DNA from: Candidatus Pelearchaeum maunauluense
GTDB taxonomy: Archaea > Thermoproteota > Nitrososphaeria_A > Caldarchaeales > Caldarchaeaceae
Direction: 5' to 3'
Length of the DNA stretch: 64,000 bases
Assembly: GCA_030059675.1 (NCBI GenBank)
Contig: JANVYQ010000004.1
Location: forward strand, 62,001 to 126,000
Position 1 is the stretch's first letter; every line of letters begins with the position of its first letter. The notes beneath the pieces were generated by a model that was not told the origin of the DNA, made no database searches, and saw only the letters and a program-made list of their open reading frames with translations. A program made the translations under genes and the position numbers. Positions 42,889 through 50,428 of this stretch are shown here, piece after piece.

Positions 42889-43962
42889 CCTGTAAGAAAT
42901 TTTAGAAGCTCACGCGGCTGGAAGACCCCTTTCTCCGTTATTATTGCGCTGACAAGCTCTGGCGGCGTGATGTCAAAAGCGGGATTTAACGCGTGTGCGC
43001 CGCGCGGCGTTATCCTTGTACGACCAACATAATGAACTTCATCCTCGGAACGATGCTCAATAACGACCTCGTCAACCCGCTTCCTGAGGTCAACCGTTGA
43101 CATGGGAGCAGCTACGTAGAAGGGAATTTTGAAGTAGTTCGCATTCACGGCAAGGGTTAGAGTCCCTATTTTATTTATTACGTGCCCCGTCTGCGCCAGT
43201 ATGCGGTCGGCGCCCACTATCACTTTATCCACCTTGCCCTGCGACATTAGAAACCCAGCCATGTTATCTGTTATGACTGTTGTAGGTATTCCGTCGCGCA
43301 TAAGTTCGAAGACTGTGAGGCGTGCTCCCTGGAGGCGAGGCCTAGTCTCACTGGCGTAAACCTCTATCCTCTTACCCTGCTCCACGGCAGCCCTTATGAC
43401 CCCCAGAGCTGTTCCATAGCCTACTGTGGCGAGTGCCCCCGCACTCTGCTGACCCAGCGGTAAACGGCTTGGGTCATTTACAGAGCGTGAGCACCCTATC
43501 GCCGTCGTTAAGCAGCTCGGCGCCAAACCTGCCTATCGCCTTATTCGTCTCCACATCCTCGTCAGCCATCTTTAGAGCTTCTAAGAGGACAGCTTGACGT
43601 ACGTCGTCAGCGTCTCCATCGGTTCTACGAGCCTTCTCCATCACCCGCTCAATAGCCCAGAATAGGTTAACGGCAGTAGGCCTGGTTGATGCTAGATACT
43701 TCGCAGCTTCCTCAAGCTCGTTAAGAATCTCTTCTCTGCTTTTTGCGTTGGACTTTACCGCGCAGAGGGCAAGTCCCATGGCGGCGGCAACGCCTATTGC
43801 TGGGGCTCCCCTAACAACCATGCGCTTAATAGCCTCACCAACCCCGCGGTAGTCTCTAAACCTTATAAAGCGAAACCTCTGGGGAAGGGCTGTCTGGTCT
43901 ATCATAACAACCTCAGACCTAGAGTCATCCCAGTAGATTGTTCGTATCTCCTTCTTCATCAT
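42885..43962 (-). CDS. mtnA: MtnA-type methylthioribose-1-phosphate isomerase/aIF2B-like protein, interrupted by a 34-nt intron
   Basis: Two overlapping frames together make one normal protein of 347 residues. The first frame carries [37 protein letters not shown] and ends ...GDRVLTLC followed by a stop. The second resumes with [21 protein letters not shown], then VIVGADRI (with the catalytic Asp), [21 protein letters not shown] and [17 protein letters not shown]. Removing 43444-43477 restores L-C-N-A-G, the catalytic Cys motif. MtnA isomerises MTR-1-P in methionine salvage. The start was placed at ATG ATG AAG; earlier codons run into the upstream oxidoreductase. Confidence 0.88.
43444..43477 (-). 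other. predicted bulge-helix-bulge intron in the mtnA coding sequence
   Basis: The 34-base segment shifts the frame. Folding gives inner helix TGACCCA/TGGGTCA, bulge AA|A, 4-bp helix CTGT/GCAG (one G-U), bulge AG|T and a short outer CGC/GCG. Cutting after the second base of each bulge, the rule for archaeal splicing endonuclease, gives exactly the in-frame join CTC TGT AAT GCG. Protein continuity and RNA structure agree on the same sites. Confidence 0.8.
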
Positions 43963-44020
43963 CAAAGAGATGAACGAAACCGCGGTGATTAAACATTTTC
44001 TCAGCATAGCGGGAGATGGT

Positions 44021-44992
44021 TCATGAGGAGGCGAGCGCCTCCTCTTCGTATGACAAGACGTCAACAGGTTTCCCAGTTTTAGCCGAGTGGAGTATGGCCT
44101 CCGCTACGAGCTCGGCGGTGTAACCATCACCCACCCCCACCAGCGGCTCTCTTTTACTCCTAACACACTCTATAAAATGCTCCAACTCAAGACGCAGCGG
44201 CTCACTATACTTTATCATAGGCATCTTAACCGCATCCGCTTTCTCTATGGTGAGCTCCTGTTCTATGAACTTTAAGCTAATCACACCATCATCACCAGTT
44301 ATGTGCATCTCCCTCTTCTTACGCGGCGTGAGCCAGTTAGCTTCTATGAGGGCGCTTCTCCCGTTGGTAAATGTGAGAGTAGCTTGTATGTGGTCTTCAA
44401 GTCTATGTCTCAAAGAGCCGCCGCGCGCATACACGTTGAGAGGTGTTGAGCCAAATATGTAGGTTGTTAAATCTATGTCATGTATCGCCGTGTCCTTGAC
44501 AACCCCCACGTCTCCTATCCTCTCAGGCCAGCTTCCAATCCTCCTACTATACGAGAGAATTATACTCCCTATCTCGCCCTGGTCAAGAAGCTCCTTAGCA
44601 GCTTTAACCACTGGGTTAAACCGCTCAAGAAACCCCACCATAACAACCGTATTACTGGATTTCGCGGCATCAACTATCTTTATAGAATCCTGTATGCTAG
44701 TGGCCATCGGCTTCTCAATCAATACCGATATTCCACGTTCTATTGCTTTTAGAGAAAGCTCGGCATGCGTGGTTGATGGTGTGCATATTGTTATAGCGTC
44801 TGGCTCCACTCTATCTAATAACGTATCATAGTCCGTGAAGTATTTTGGTATTTGGTACTTCTTGGCAGCGTTCTCTGCGCGTGTGGCGTCTATATCGCAG
44901 ACGCCAACTATAGTGCATCTTTCCAGCTCCCGAAGAATCCTCAAATGGTTTCTGCCCCAGAAGCCAGCGCCTGCTACGGCAACCCTAACCAT
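44021..44992 (-). CDS. Gfo/Idh/MocA-family oxidoreductase (nucleotide-sugar type)
   Basis: A 323-residue NAD(P)-dependent dehydrogenase. The Rossmann start VAVAGAGFWGRNHLRIL, ITICTPSTTHAELSLKAIERG and the catalytic lysine in VLIEKPMATS are clear; GVVKDTAIHDIDLTTYIFG is the conserved metal-free catalytic His region. The closest pattern is WlbA-like UDP-N-acetylglucosamine 3-dehydrogenases. It stands among genes for glycan building, supporting a nucleotide-sugar role. mtnA lies downstream on the same strand. Confidence 0.8.
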   Translation of the reverse strand: MVRVAVAGAGFWGRNHLRILRELERCTIVGVCDIDATRAENAAKKYQIPKYFTDYDTLLDRVEPDAITICTPSTTHAELSLKAIERGISVLIEKPMATSIQDSIKIVDAAKSSNTVVMVGFLERFNPVVKAAKELLDQGEIGSIILSYSRRIGSWPERIGDVGVVKDTAIHDIDLTTYIFGSTPLNVYARGGSLRHRLEDHIQATLTFTNGRSALIEANWLTPRKKREMHITGDDGVISLKFIEQELTIEKADAVKMPMIKYSEPLRLELEHFIECVRSKREPLVGVGDGYTAELVAEAILHSAKTGKPVDVLSYEEEALASS

Positions 44993-45005
44993 GCCTCAGC
45001 CACAC

Positions 45006-46111
45006 CTAATCAATAAACGGTTTATTCAAATCTATCACGGTAAGCCTGTCCCTACACATCCTTGACATAGACTCCACCAAATAGCCAAACTCTGTGTAGA
45101 AGAGCAGTACGTCATAACCATGAATTATGCCATCTATGTCTTTTTCCTCCGAAAGCTCGTCAGACATCCTGTAGGAGACCCTGCATCTCTTGGATGGCAG
45201 AACCCCTGCAACTATATTCCTATCCTCCTTTGAGTCTATTACCGCCAACACGTTGATTTCCCCCTTTTTCTTGGCCAGCTCATTAACCCGACGCCTTGCG
45301 CGTATAAGTGTATCCTGGCTTAGAATCTTGTGAATGCGTATGGACTCCATCACAATTTTAGTAAGGCGGGGCTTGCTCCTCTCAAACCCAAATAGGTACC
45401 GCGTGGCGGCGAGCACCTCGTCATTATAGTTCTTGAATCCTGGGATGAGCCTTGACCCCCCAAGTCTAGCCGCTGCGATGAGCTCTAGGGCGACGGCGGA
45501 ACTAACGTATGTGTTTAGAAGGTTTAGGAGGGTTGCCATCTCCGCCTCCTCCAAGCTATCTAGATAAACTATCTCCCTGCCGAAGACATGCTTGACAAGC
45601 TGAGCGAGCCTGCTATCGTCGGTGCAGTAGGCTGGCTGCTTGCCAACTACCCTATGAGGGCATCCGAAGTATCCTATCTCCGCATCGTTAGCGAATTCAT
45701 AGAGTTGGATTCTCTCAATAAGCCTGACCGTAGAGCCGATGGGGTTGAGGCCGCTCAGTAATATACAATTACACTCTATATTCAGCTGTCCAAGCCCGCG
45801 TATGAGGTTCTCCACATCCCTGAATCTCTCCCCTTCGGGAGATAGTATGTTAGCGGAGACCCACACTACCTCAAACTCGCCGTCAACGGATGTCTTGCTT
45901 TTGAGCCTCTCGTCGGATACAAGCCTGATGAATTCGCGTCGTTTGATGAATTCACTCATTCGTGGATTGTATTTTAGTGCCTGTGATACTACGAATGGGT
46001 TTGGGGCGTAGAAAGTTGTTCGGAAGCCAGATAAGGCTGCTCTGCACGCTATCTCTACGCCGCCCACGTCAAGGTCTGCTACCAGTATATCGTTTTCCCG
46101 CGGCAGCTCAC
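45006..46111 (-). CDS. UDP-sugar/UDP-ManNAc dehydrogenase-like protein with an out-of-frame start
   Basis: About 365 residues with the layout of divergent nucleotide-sugar dehydrogenases: N-terminal Rossmann (ILVADLDVGGVEIACRAALSGF), middle domain with EIGYFGCPHRVVGKQPAYC and EAEMATLLNLLNTYVSSAVAL (the helix that holds a Lys/Asn in the family), and a C-terminal UDP-binding lobe. The catalytic Cys of canonical enzymes is not evident, so activity is uncertain. The frame with the first strand has no standard start; GTG at 46111-46109, overlapping the previous stop as GTGA, would be in frame if one A were added to the AAAA run at codon 6. Otherwise a CTG start or a shorter protein is possible. 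Confidence 0.65.
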
Positions 46112-46359
46112 TCCACCCTCAGCATTATCCTATAGAGCCAGAACTCGGTAAGTCTCTCCCATACAAACACCCAAACAGCGAAAGCAAACAACCCCACAAA
46201 AACTCTTGCAGCTGACATAAACATGTCGCCAGCCACCTGCCCCTCAGGCAACGTTATGAGCACGCTTAAGATAACCGAGACGCCTAGGAAGAGTGCCCAG
46301 ATTATCGTAAGCAATATAATTAGCATGAAAATCTTAACTCCTGGCTTATCTCCCTGCAT
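46108..46359 (-). CDS. small two-helix membrane protein in the glycan gene cluster
   Basis: An 83-residue protein: short polar start, helix at about 9-33 (IFMLIILLTIIWALFLGVSV), a loop, and a second helix at about 48-68 (FVGLFAFAVWVFVWE) with a basic end. No recognised family. It lies 4 bases after the phosphoglycosyltransferase gene and overlaps the next start, so all three are probably one operon. Confidence 0.55.
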   Translation of the reverse strand: MQGDKPGVKIFMLIILLTIIWALFLGVSVILSVLITLPEGQVAGDMFMSAARVFVGLFAFAVWVFVWERLTEFWLYRIMLRVE

Positions 46360-46363
46360 GATA

Positions 46364-47362
46364 TCACCCTATAAGGAGGAACTGGGTTATTAACGCTAGT
46401 ATAGCCGCGTACGCGGAGAGCATAGCCATGTAGCGCACCACCCTGGGCTCTGTCATGGGCTGTATGGCTGTTATAAGCCGAACAAGCGTAACGGGCGAGT
46501 CCCTGTCGCGGCTGGCGTATAGCTTGCCGTTCTTAACCTCAACAGGTCTCTTGGCCAGGTATCGCGCGCTCTTAAGGCCGCCGATGGAGAAGATTATGTG
46601 GAACTCGTTCATTATTTGGGGCATCAGCGCTATTATCGCCGCCACCTCCATCTTGCCCACTATGGCTATGGTCGCTATCGTCGCCCCCACGAAGAGGCTT
46701 CCCACGTTTCCAGCGAATATCTTGGAGGGATACTTATTCTGTGTTAGGAAGGCTATGAGAGAGCCAAGTAGTGTTAGTGATATGATGAACGCCTCATACT
46801 CGCCCTGCAGGTAGCTTATGAAGATCAGTGGAATGAGCGCTATGATGGACATTAACGCCATAGAGCCGTTTAGCACGTCTGTACTATTAACGGCGTTTGA
46901 CAAGACTGCGTAGCCAGCTATTATGAGGAGGGGATAAACTAGGAACATTCTAGTCTGACCTATGAATGGAAGCTCTGGAGTAGGTGAATAAACACCGAAT
47001 AGTATTATCGGCAGGCCAGCCAGAGAAATTAGAAGAGGCTTTAGTATGGGGTTAAGCTCGCGTAGGTCTTCAAGGAGGCCTATTGAGGAGGCTATGATCG
47101 CGGATAGGAGATAAGCTACAAATACTGTTGCATAGATATTGTAAATAATCGCCGCGGCCGTTAATGGTATTAGTGTGCCGAGGAATATTGCTAGGCCGCC
47201 CAGCTTGGGTATTAAGGGCTTATCGGGCTTATGCACATCGGAGCCCATGGCTCCTATACTTGATGATAGCCGTTTAACGAGGGGGATGAGAATTAGCGTG
47301 ATGAGGAACGCAGAAACAAAAATCATAACAACAAACAACACGTTAGGCTGTGGAGACAACAT
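46364..47362 (-). CDS. GT4-family UDP-GlcNAc-1-phosphate/polyprenyl-phosphate transferase (AglH-like)
   Basis: A 332-residue protein with about ten membrane helices. DVHKPDKPLIPKLGGLAIF, the acidic pair region GLLEDLRELNPILK, NAVNSTDVLNG and KIFAGNVGSLFVG are the MraY/WecA/GPT landmarks. It puts the first sugar phosphate on a dolichol-type carrier at the inner face of the membrane, the start of the N-glycan that AglB later transfers. The two small genes downstream on the same strand form an operon with it. Confidence 0.87.
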   Translation of the reverse strand: MLSPQPNVLFVVMIFVSAFLITLILIPLVKRLSSSIGAMGSDVHKPDKPLIPKLGGLAIFLGTLIPLTAAAIIYNIYATVFVAYLLSAIIASSIGLLEDLRELNPILKPLLISLAGLPIILFGVYSPTPELPFIGQTRMFLVYPLLIIAGYAVLSNAVNSTDVLNGSMALMSIIALIPLIFISYLQGEYEAFIISLTLLGSLIAFLTQNKYPSKIFAGNVGSLFVGATIATIAIVGKMEVAAIIALMPQIMNEFHIIFSIGGLKSARYLAKRPVEVKNGKLYASRDRDSPVTLVRLITAIQPMTEPRVVRYMAMLSAYAAILALITQFLLIG

Positions 47363-47464
47363 CCCAACGTCCAGCCCTATGATGTTTGTTTTAGTCTTTT
47401 CTCAGTTTAGAAGGTTAAATTATGGTGTCGCAAGGTTCTAATGGTTTAGAATAAGGGTTGCGCT

Positions 47465-48529
47465 ATGCTGGTTTGGATTGATATACTTACACCAAAACAA
47501 TTCTGGTTTTTCACATCTCTGGAGAAGCGGCTAAAAGCTCTTGGACTTGATGTCATGCTAACTTCACGTAGATATGAGCAGGTCTTGCCGCTGATAGAGG
47601 CGGTGGGGAGGGATGATATAATTATAGTGGGCGAGTATGGAGGAGGTAGTCTGGAGGGGAAGCTCCGCGCCAGCATAGCGCGGAGTATGGAGCTGGCCGA
47701 GCATATTATAAACAGCGCACCGGCGTTGGCTGTATCCAGCGGGTCGCCAGAAGCGGCCAGGATAGCATATGGCCTGGCAATCCCCCATATACTGGCATCA
47801 GACACCCCACATTCTCCAGTGAATAGCCTCTGCGCACCACTCTCGCGACGCATATTCACGCCTTGGATAATAGGGAAAACCCCTTGGACGAAGTATGGTG
47901 TAAGGCCGCGTAGCATCACGCTATACAGGGGGCTTGACCCAATAGCATGGCTTGACGAGATGCCGCATGATAAAAGCGTGTTAAGACAATACGACCTGAG
48001 GGAAAATAACTACATAGTTATACGCGGCTCGGAGTTTAAAGCCGCTTATCTAGGAGAGGAGTATCTAACCCAGTTCATAGAGTTGGTGCGCAAGTTGGCC
48101 GAGGTAAGCGCTGGTTATGATGTTGTTGTTATGCCGCGCTATGGTGATGAGGTTAAGAGGCTTGAGGATGTTTTAGACTCTAGTGTTAAGATAGTTAAGA
48201 AGCCCGTGGTGGGCTCGGCAATTCTGAGATACTCGTCATCATTTATCGGAGGCGGTGGAACCATGACTCAAGAAGCCGCCCTGATGGGCGTGCCAGTATT
48301 TTCCATATATCCAAAAAAGCTGCCAGAAGTCATCTCATTCCTCATCAGACAGGGGCTTGTAAAAAGGCCTAGAAACGTGCCTAGCCTAGTCCAGGAAGTT
48401 AAGCGTATTCTCAGGGATGTGGATTATTTCAAGGAAAGATATACACGGCTCGCCAGACGGATTAGAGAAACTATGCGCAACCCTGCTGTTGAGATAGCGC
48501 ACCACATAAAGAGGAGCGAATTCACCTAA
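47465..48529 (+). CDS. DUF354-family glycosyltransferase-like protein
   Basis: A 354-residue protein of the DUF354 group, related to GT-B glycosyltransferases such as UDP-GlcNAc 2-epimerase. VWIDILTPKQFWFFTSLEKRL opens it; VSSGSPEAARIAYGLAIPHILASDTPHSP and SSFIGGGGTMTQEAALMGVPVFS (nucleotide-binding GGGGT loop) are the hallmark blocks. Predicted to use a nucleotide sugar in surface glycan synthesis. It is divergent from the GT4 operon and overlaps the ribophorin-like gene by 8 bases at the 3' end. Confidence 0.78.
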   Translation: MLVWIDILTPKQFWFFTSLEKRLKALGLDVMLTSRRYEQVLPLIEAVGRDDIIIVGEYGGGSLEGKLRASIARSMELAEHIINSAPALAVSSGSPEAARIAYGLAIPHILASDTPHSPVNSLCAPLSRRIFTPWIIGKTPWTKYGVRPRSITLYRGLDPIAWLDEMPHDKSVLRQYDLRENNYIVIRGSEFKAAYLGEEYLTQFIELVRKLAEVSAGYDVVVMPRYGDEVKRLEDVLDSSVKIVKKPVVGSAILRYSSSFIGGGGTMTQEAALMGVPVFSIYPKKLPEVISFLIRQGLVKRPRNVPSLVQEVKRILRDVDYFKERYTRLARRIRETMRNPAVEIAHHIKRSEFT

Positions 48530-50144
48530 GCTGACTACGTAGGATAGCTATCGCATCCCTCACACTACTCTCTGAAGATTTCAACGCTTTACGGTAGCTG
48601 CTAAACACGCGCTCATAGACATGCTTTGTAAGCCTTCCAGACCTGGCATCATCGTAGGAACGCTGTAATGCTTGCAACGTAGTAATAATATCATCAAACG
48701 CCGACTCTATACTCTTAACGGCGCCTATGGCATCTGGCACGGCCTTCTCAACTCTCCTCCTCATCTCCATTACTCTATCCCTAGCGCGCCTGACGCTGGA
48801 AATCTTCTCTTCAAACAATGCTCTCTGGGAGGAGCCGAAAGATGATGAATCAGGTCTTATATTTTCAACCAGGCGTTGATAGCTGGTGAGTGTTTCCTGG
48901 ACTATTGATACTATCTCCTGCAGCGTGTTTTTTACCTCTCCACTCATACGATACGCCACCTTTGATGGTGTTTTCATCTTCCTGACAACCGCCGTTACCG
49001 CCGCTGCGAGAATTATCCCAGCCCATATCGCTGGTGTCAGGGCTGACGGTATCGCGGCTGGCTTGAAGCTAAGTAGTATGCTTGTGTTTGGTAGGATAAC
49101 TAGGTTGGAGAGCTTAACGGTTATTTCTTTGCGGTCTTGGTACAACGGCTTCAACGCCCATTCCTCGCCTGTAATGGCCTTGACATCACCAGGGGGAGTA
49201 ATCACGGTTATGAAATAATCCACTATCGTAGCATTCAACAGTTTGGGCGGATGCACCACTATCCTATCCTGAAGAACATCCACCAACCCGCTGTACTGGA
49301 ATTGTATGTAAATTCCAGCCCTCTCACCAGACCTGAGAGGCTGTTTCAAGATAACCCGCAGCCTCTCAGCCTTCTCATTAAGCTGCGTTTGGAGAGGCTC
49401 TATCCCGTTGGTAACCCTTTTCAAAGATGCTCCAGATGGGAAGAAAATATCCACATCGTTGATCGTTCTCTCTCCATCGTTACGTACTTTGATGTAGAGG
49501 TTTGCCTGGGGCTCTCCCTGGAGGTCTATGCTCACTTCAGCTCTCTCAATAGTCAATAACTTCATGTCTCCTATGTCTATCGTTATGCTCCCTGCCTTGA
49601 CTTGGTTAGGTAGTATGTCGCGTAATGTTGCTGTGGCTGTTGTTTTCTCCTCATCCAACTTGAATTCGGCGCCGTTTGCTGCGGTTATTGTTGCCCCTTC
49701 TGGTACTTTCATGGATAGGCGTAGCTCGCTAATCCTCTCCTCCATCAGCGGCGTGAGCGACATTATGAGCCTATACTTGTTCGCCTCCTCTGTCTTCAAC
49801 AGCATATCACGCCAAACAGTAACCAACGACGCAGACGTGCCTGAAGGCCAGCTATTGACGGGCTTGAGGATGAAGTAGAGAGCACCGTTATCTCCTCTCT
49901 CTAGGCTTATTGAAGCCTCCGCGCCGCTTACGTAGTATCCTAGGAGCTTGTCAGCCATGTCTTCGGTAAAACCTATCCTAATCTCAGCCTGCGGGGTCTG
50001 CGGGGAGACGCTGTCGGTTACGTATATGAGGCCACTATCCACAAGCTCTATACTCCTACTAACCCCCTGAAGCTGAGGAACAGCAGTAGGGGTTAGGATG
50101 AGCGCAATAGCCATGAGGCCCAGAACTAGAAGCGCAGCCCTCAA
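48522..50144 (-). CDS. signal-peptide membrane protein with ribophorin-I-like layout, candidate OST1-like subunit
   Basis: A 540-residue protein: signal peptide (1-22), an external beta-rich region (25-365) with repeated Ig/CBM-like strand patterns and YIKVRNDGERTIND-DVDIFFPSG, one membrane helix at 368-387, then a 150-residue cytoplasmic heptad-rich tail with ARSGRLTKHVYERVFSSYRK near the end. The size, topology and the SGxLxKxxY pattern in the tail recall ribophorin I, a subunit of the eukaryotic oligosaccharyltransferase. Catalytic AglB is about 30 kb away. Homology is a hypothesis; a generic surface protein is the alternative. Confidence 0.4.
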   Translation of the reverse strand: MRAALLVLGLMAIALILTPTAVPQLQGVSRSIELVDSGLIYVTDSVSPQTPQAEIRIGFTEDMADKLLGYYVSGAEASISLERGDNGALYFILKPVNSWPSGTSASLVTVWRDMLLKTEEANKYRLIMSLTPLMEERISELRLSMKVPEGATITAANGAEFKLDEEKTTATATLRDILPNQVKAGSITIDIGDMKLLTIERAEVSIDLQGEPQANLYIKVRNDGERTINDVDIFFPSGASLKRVTNGIEPLQTQLNEKAERLRVILKQPLRSGERAGIYIQFQYSGLVDVLQDRIVVHPPKLLNATIVDYFITVITPPGDVKAITGEEWALKPLYQDRKEITVKLSNLVILPNTSILLSFKPAAIPSALTPAIWAGIILAAAVTAVVRKMKTPSKVAYRMSGEVKNTLQEIVSIVQETLTSYQRLVENIRPDSSSFGSSQRALFEEKISSVRRARDRVMEMRRRVEKAVPDAIGAVKSIESAFDDIITTLQALQRSYDDARSGRLTKHVYERVFSSYRKALKSSESSVRDAIAILRSQLR

Positions 50145-50302
50145 CAGCCACCAGCCCAGAGCCCATACTCCCTAAAATAATAACCTTTGACGCTCCCATA
50201 CCAAGAAAGAAAGGACATAAATCCCATCCATACACAGCCGACAACGTTAAGAAAGACCTTAACACCACACAGGGGGGTTGGAGGGCAGAGTACCCCATGG
50301 AT

Positions 50303-50417
50303 GGGCCCGTAGCCTAGAATGGATAGGGCGTCGGCCTGCGGAGCCGGAGAGGGACAGCATGAAAAAGGGAGCGCGGTCCCCCGCAAGTCCCGGGTTCAAG
50401 TCCCGGCGGGCCCACCA
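50303..50417 (+). tRNA. tRNA-Arg (anticodon GCG) with a 37-nt intron in the variable region
   Basis: Acceptor GGGCCCG/CGGGCCC with A73 and encoded CCA; anticodon arm TCGGC-CTGCGGA-GCCGG gives GCG; T arm CCGGG-TTCAAGT-CCCGG. The variable region is 42 bases. Removing 50350-50386 leaves AGGTC, a normal five-base variable loop. The inner helix GGGAC/GTCCC, bulge AG|A and bulge AA|G fit a relaxed BHB with one mismatch in the central helix. CCTTAACACC about 45 bases upstream may be the promoter. Confidence 0.9.
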
Positions 50418-50428
50418 TCACCGTTGGT

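Noticed and set aside
43444..44064. Two separate overlapping genes (an N-terminal and a C-terminal MtnA-like protein)
   Set aside because: Neither half has both parts of the active site, and removing one BHB-shaped segment restores a single normal MtnA.
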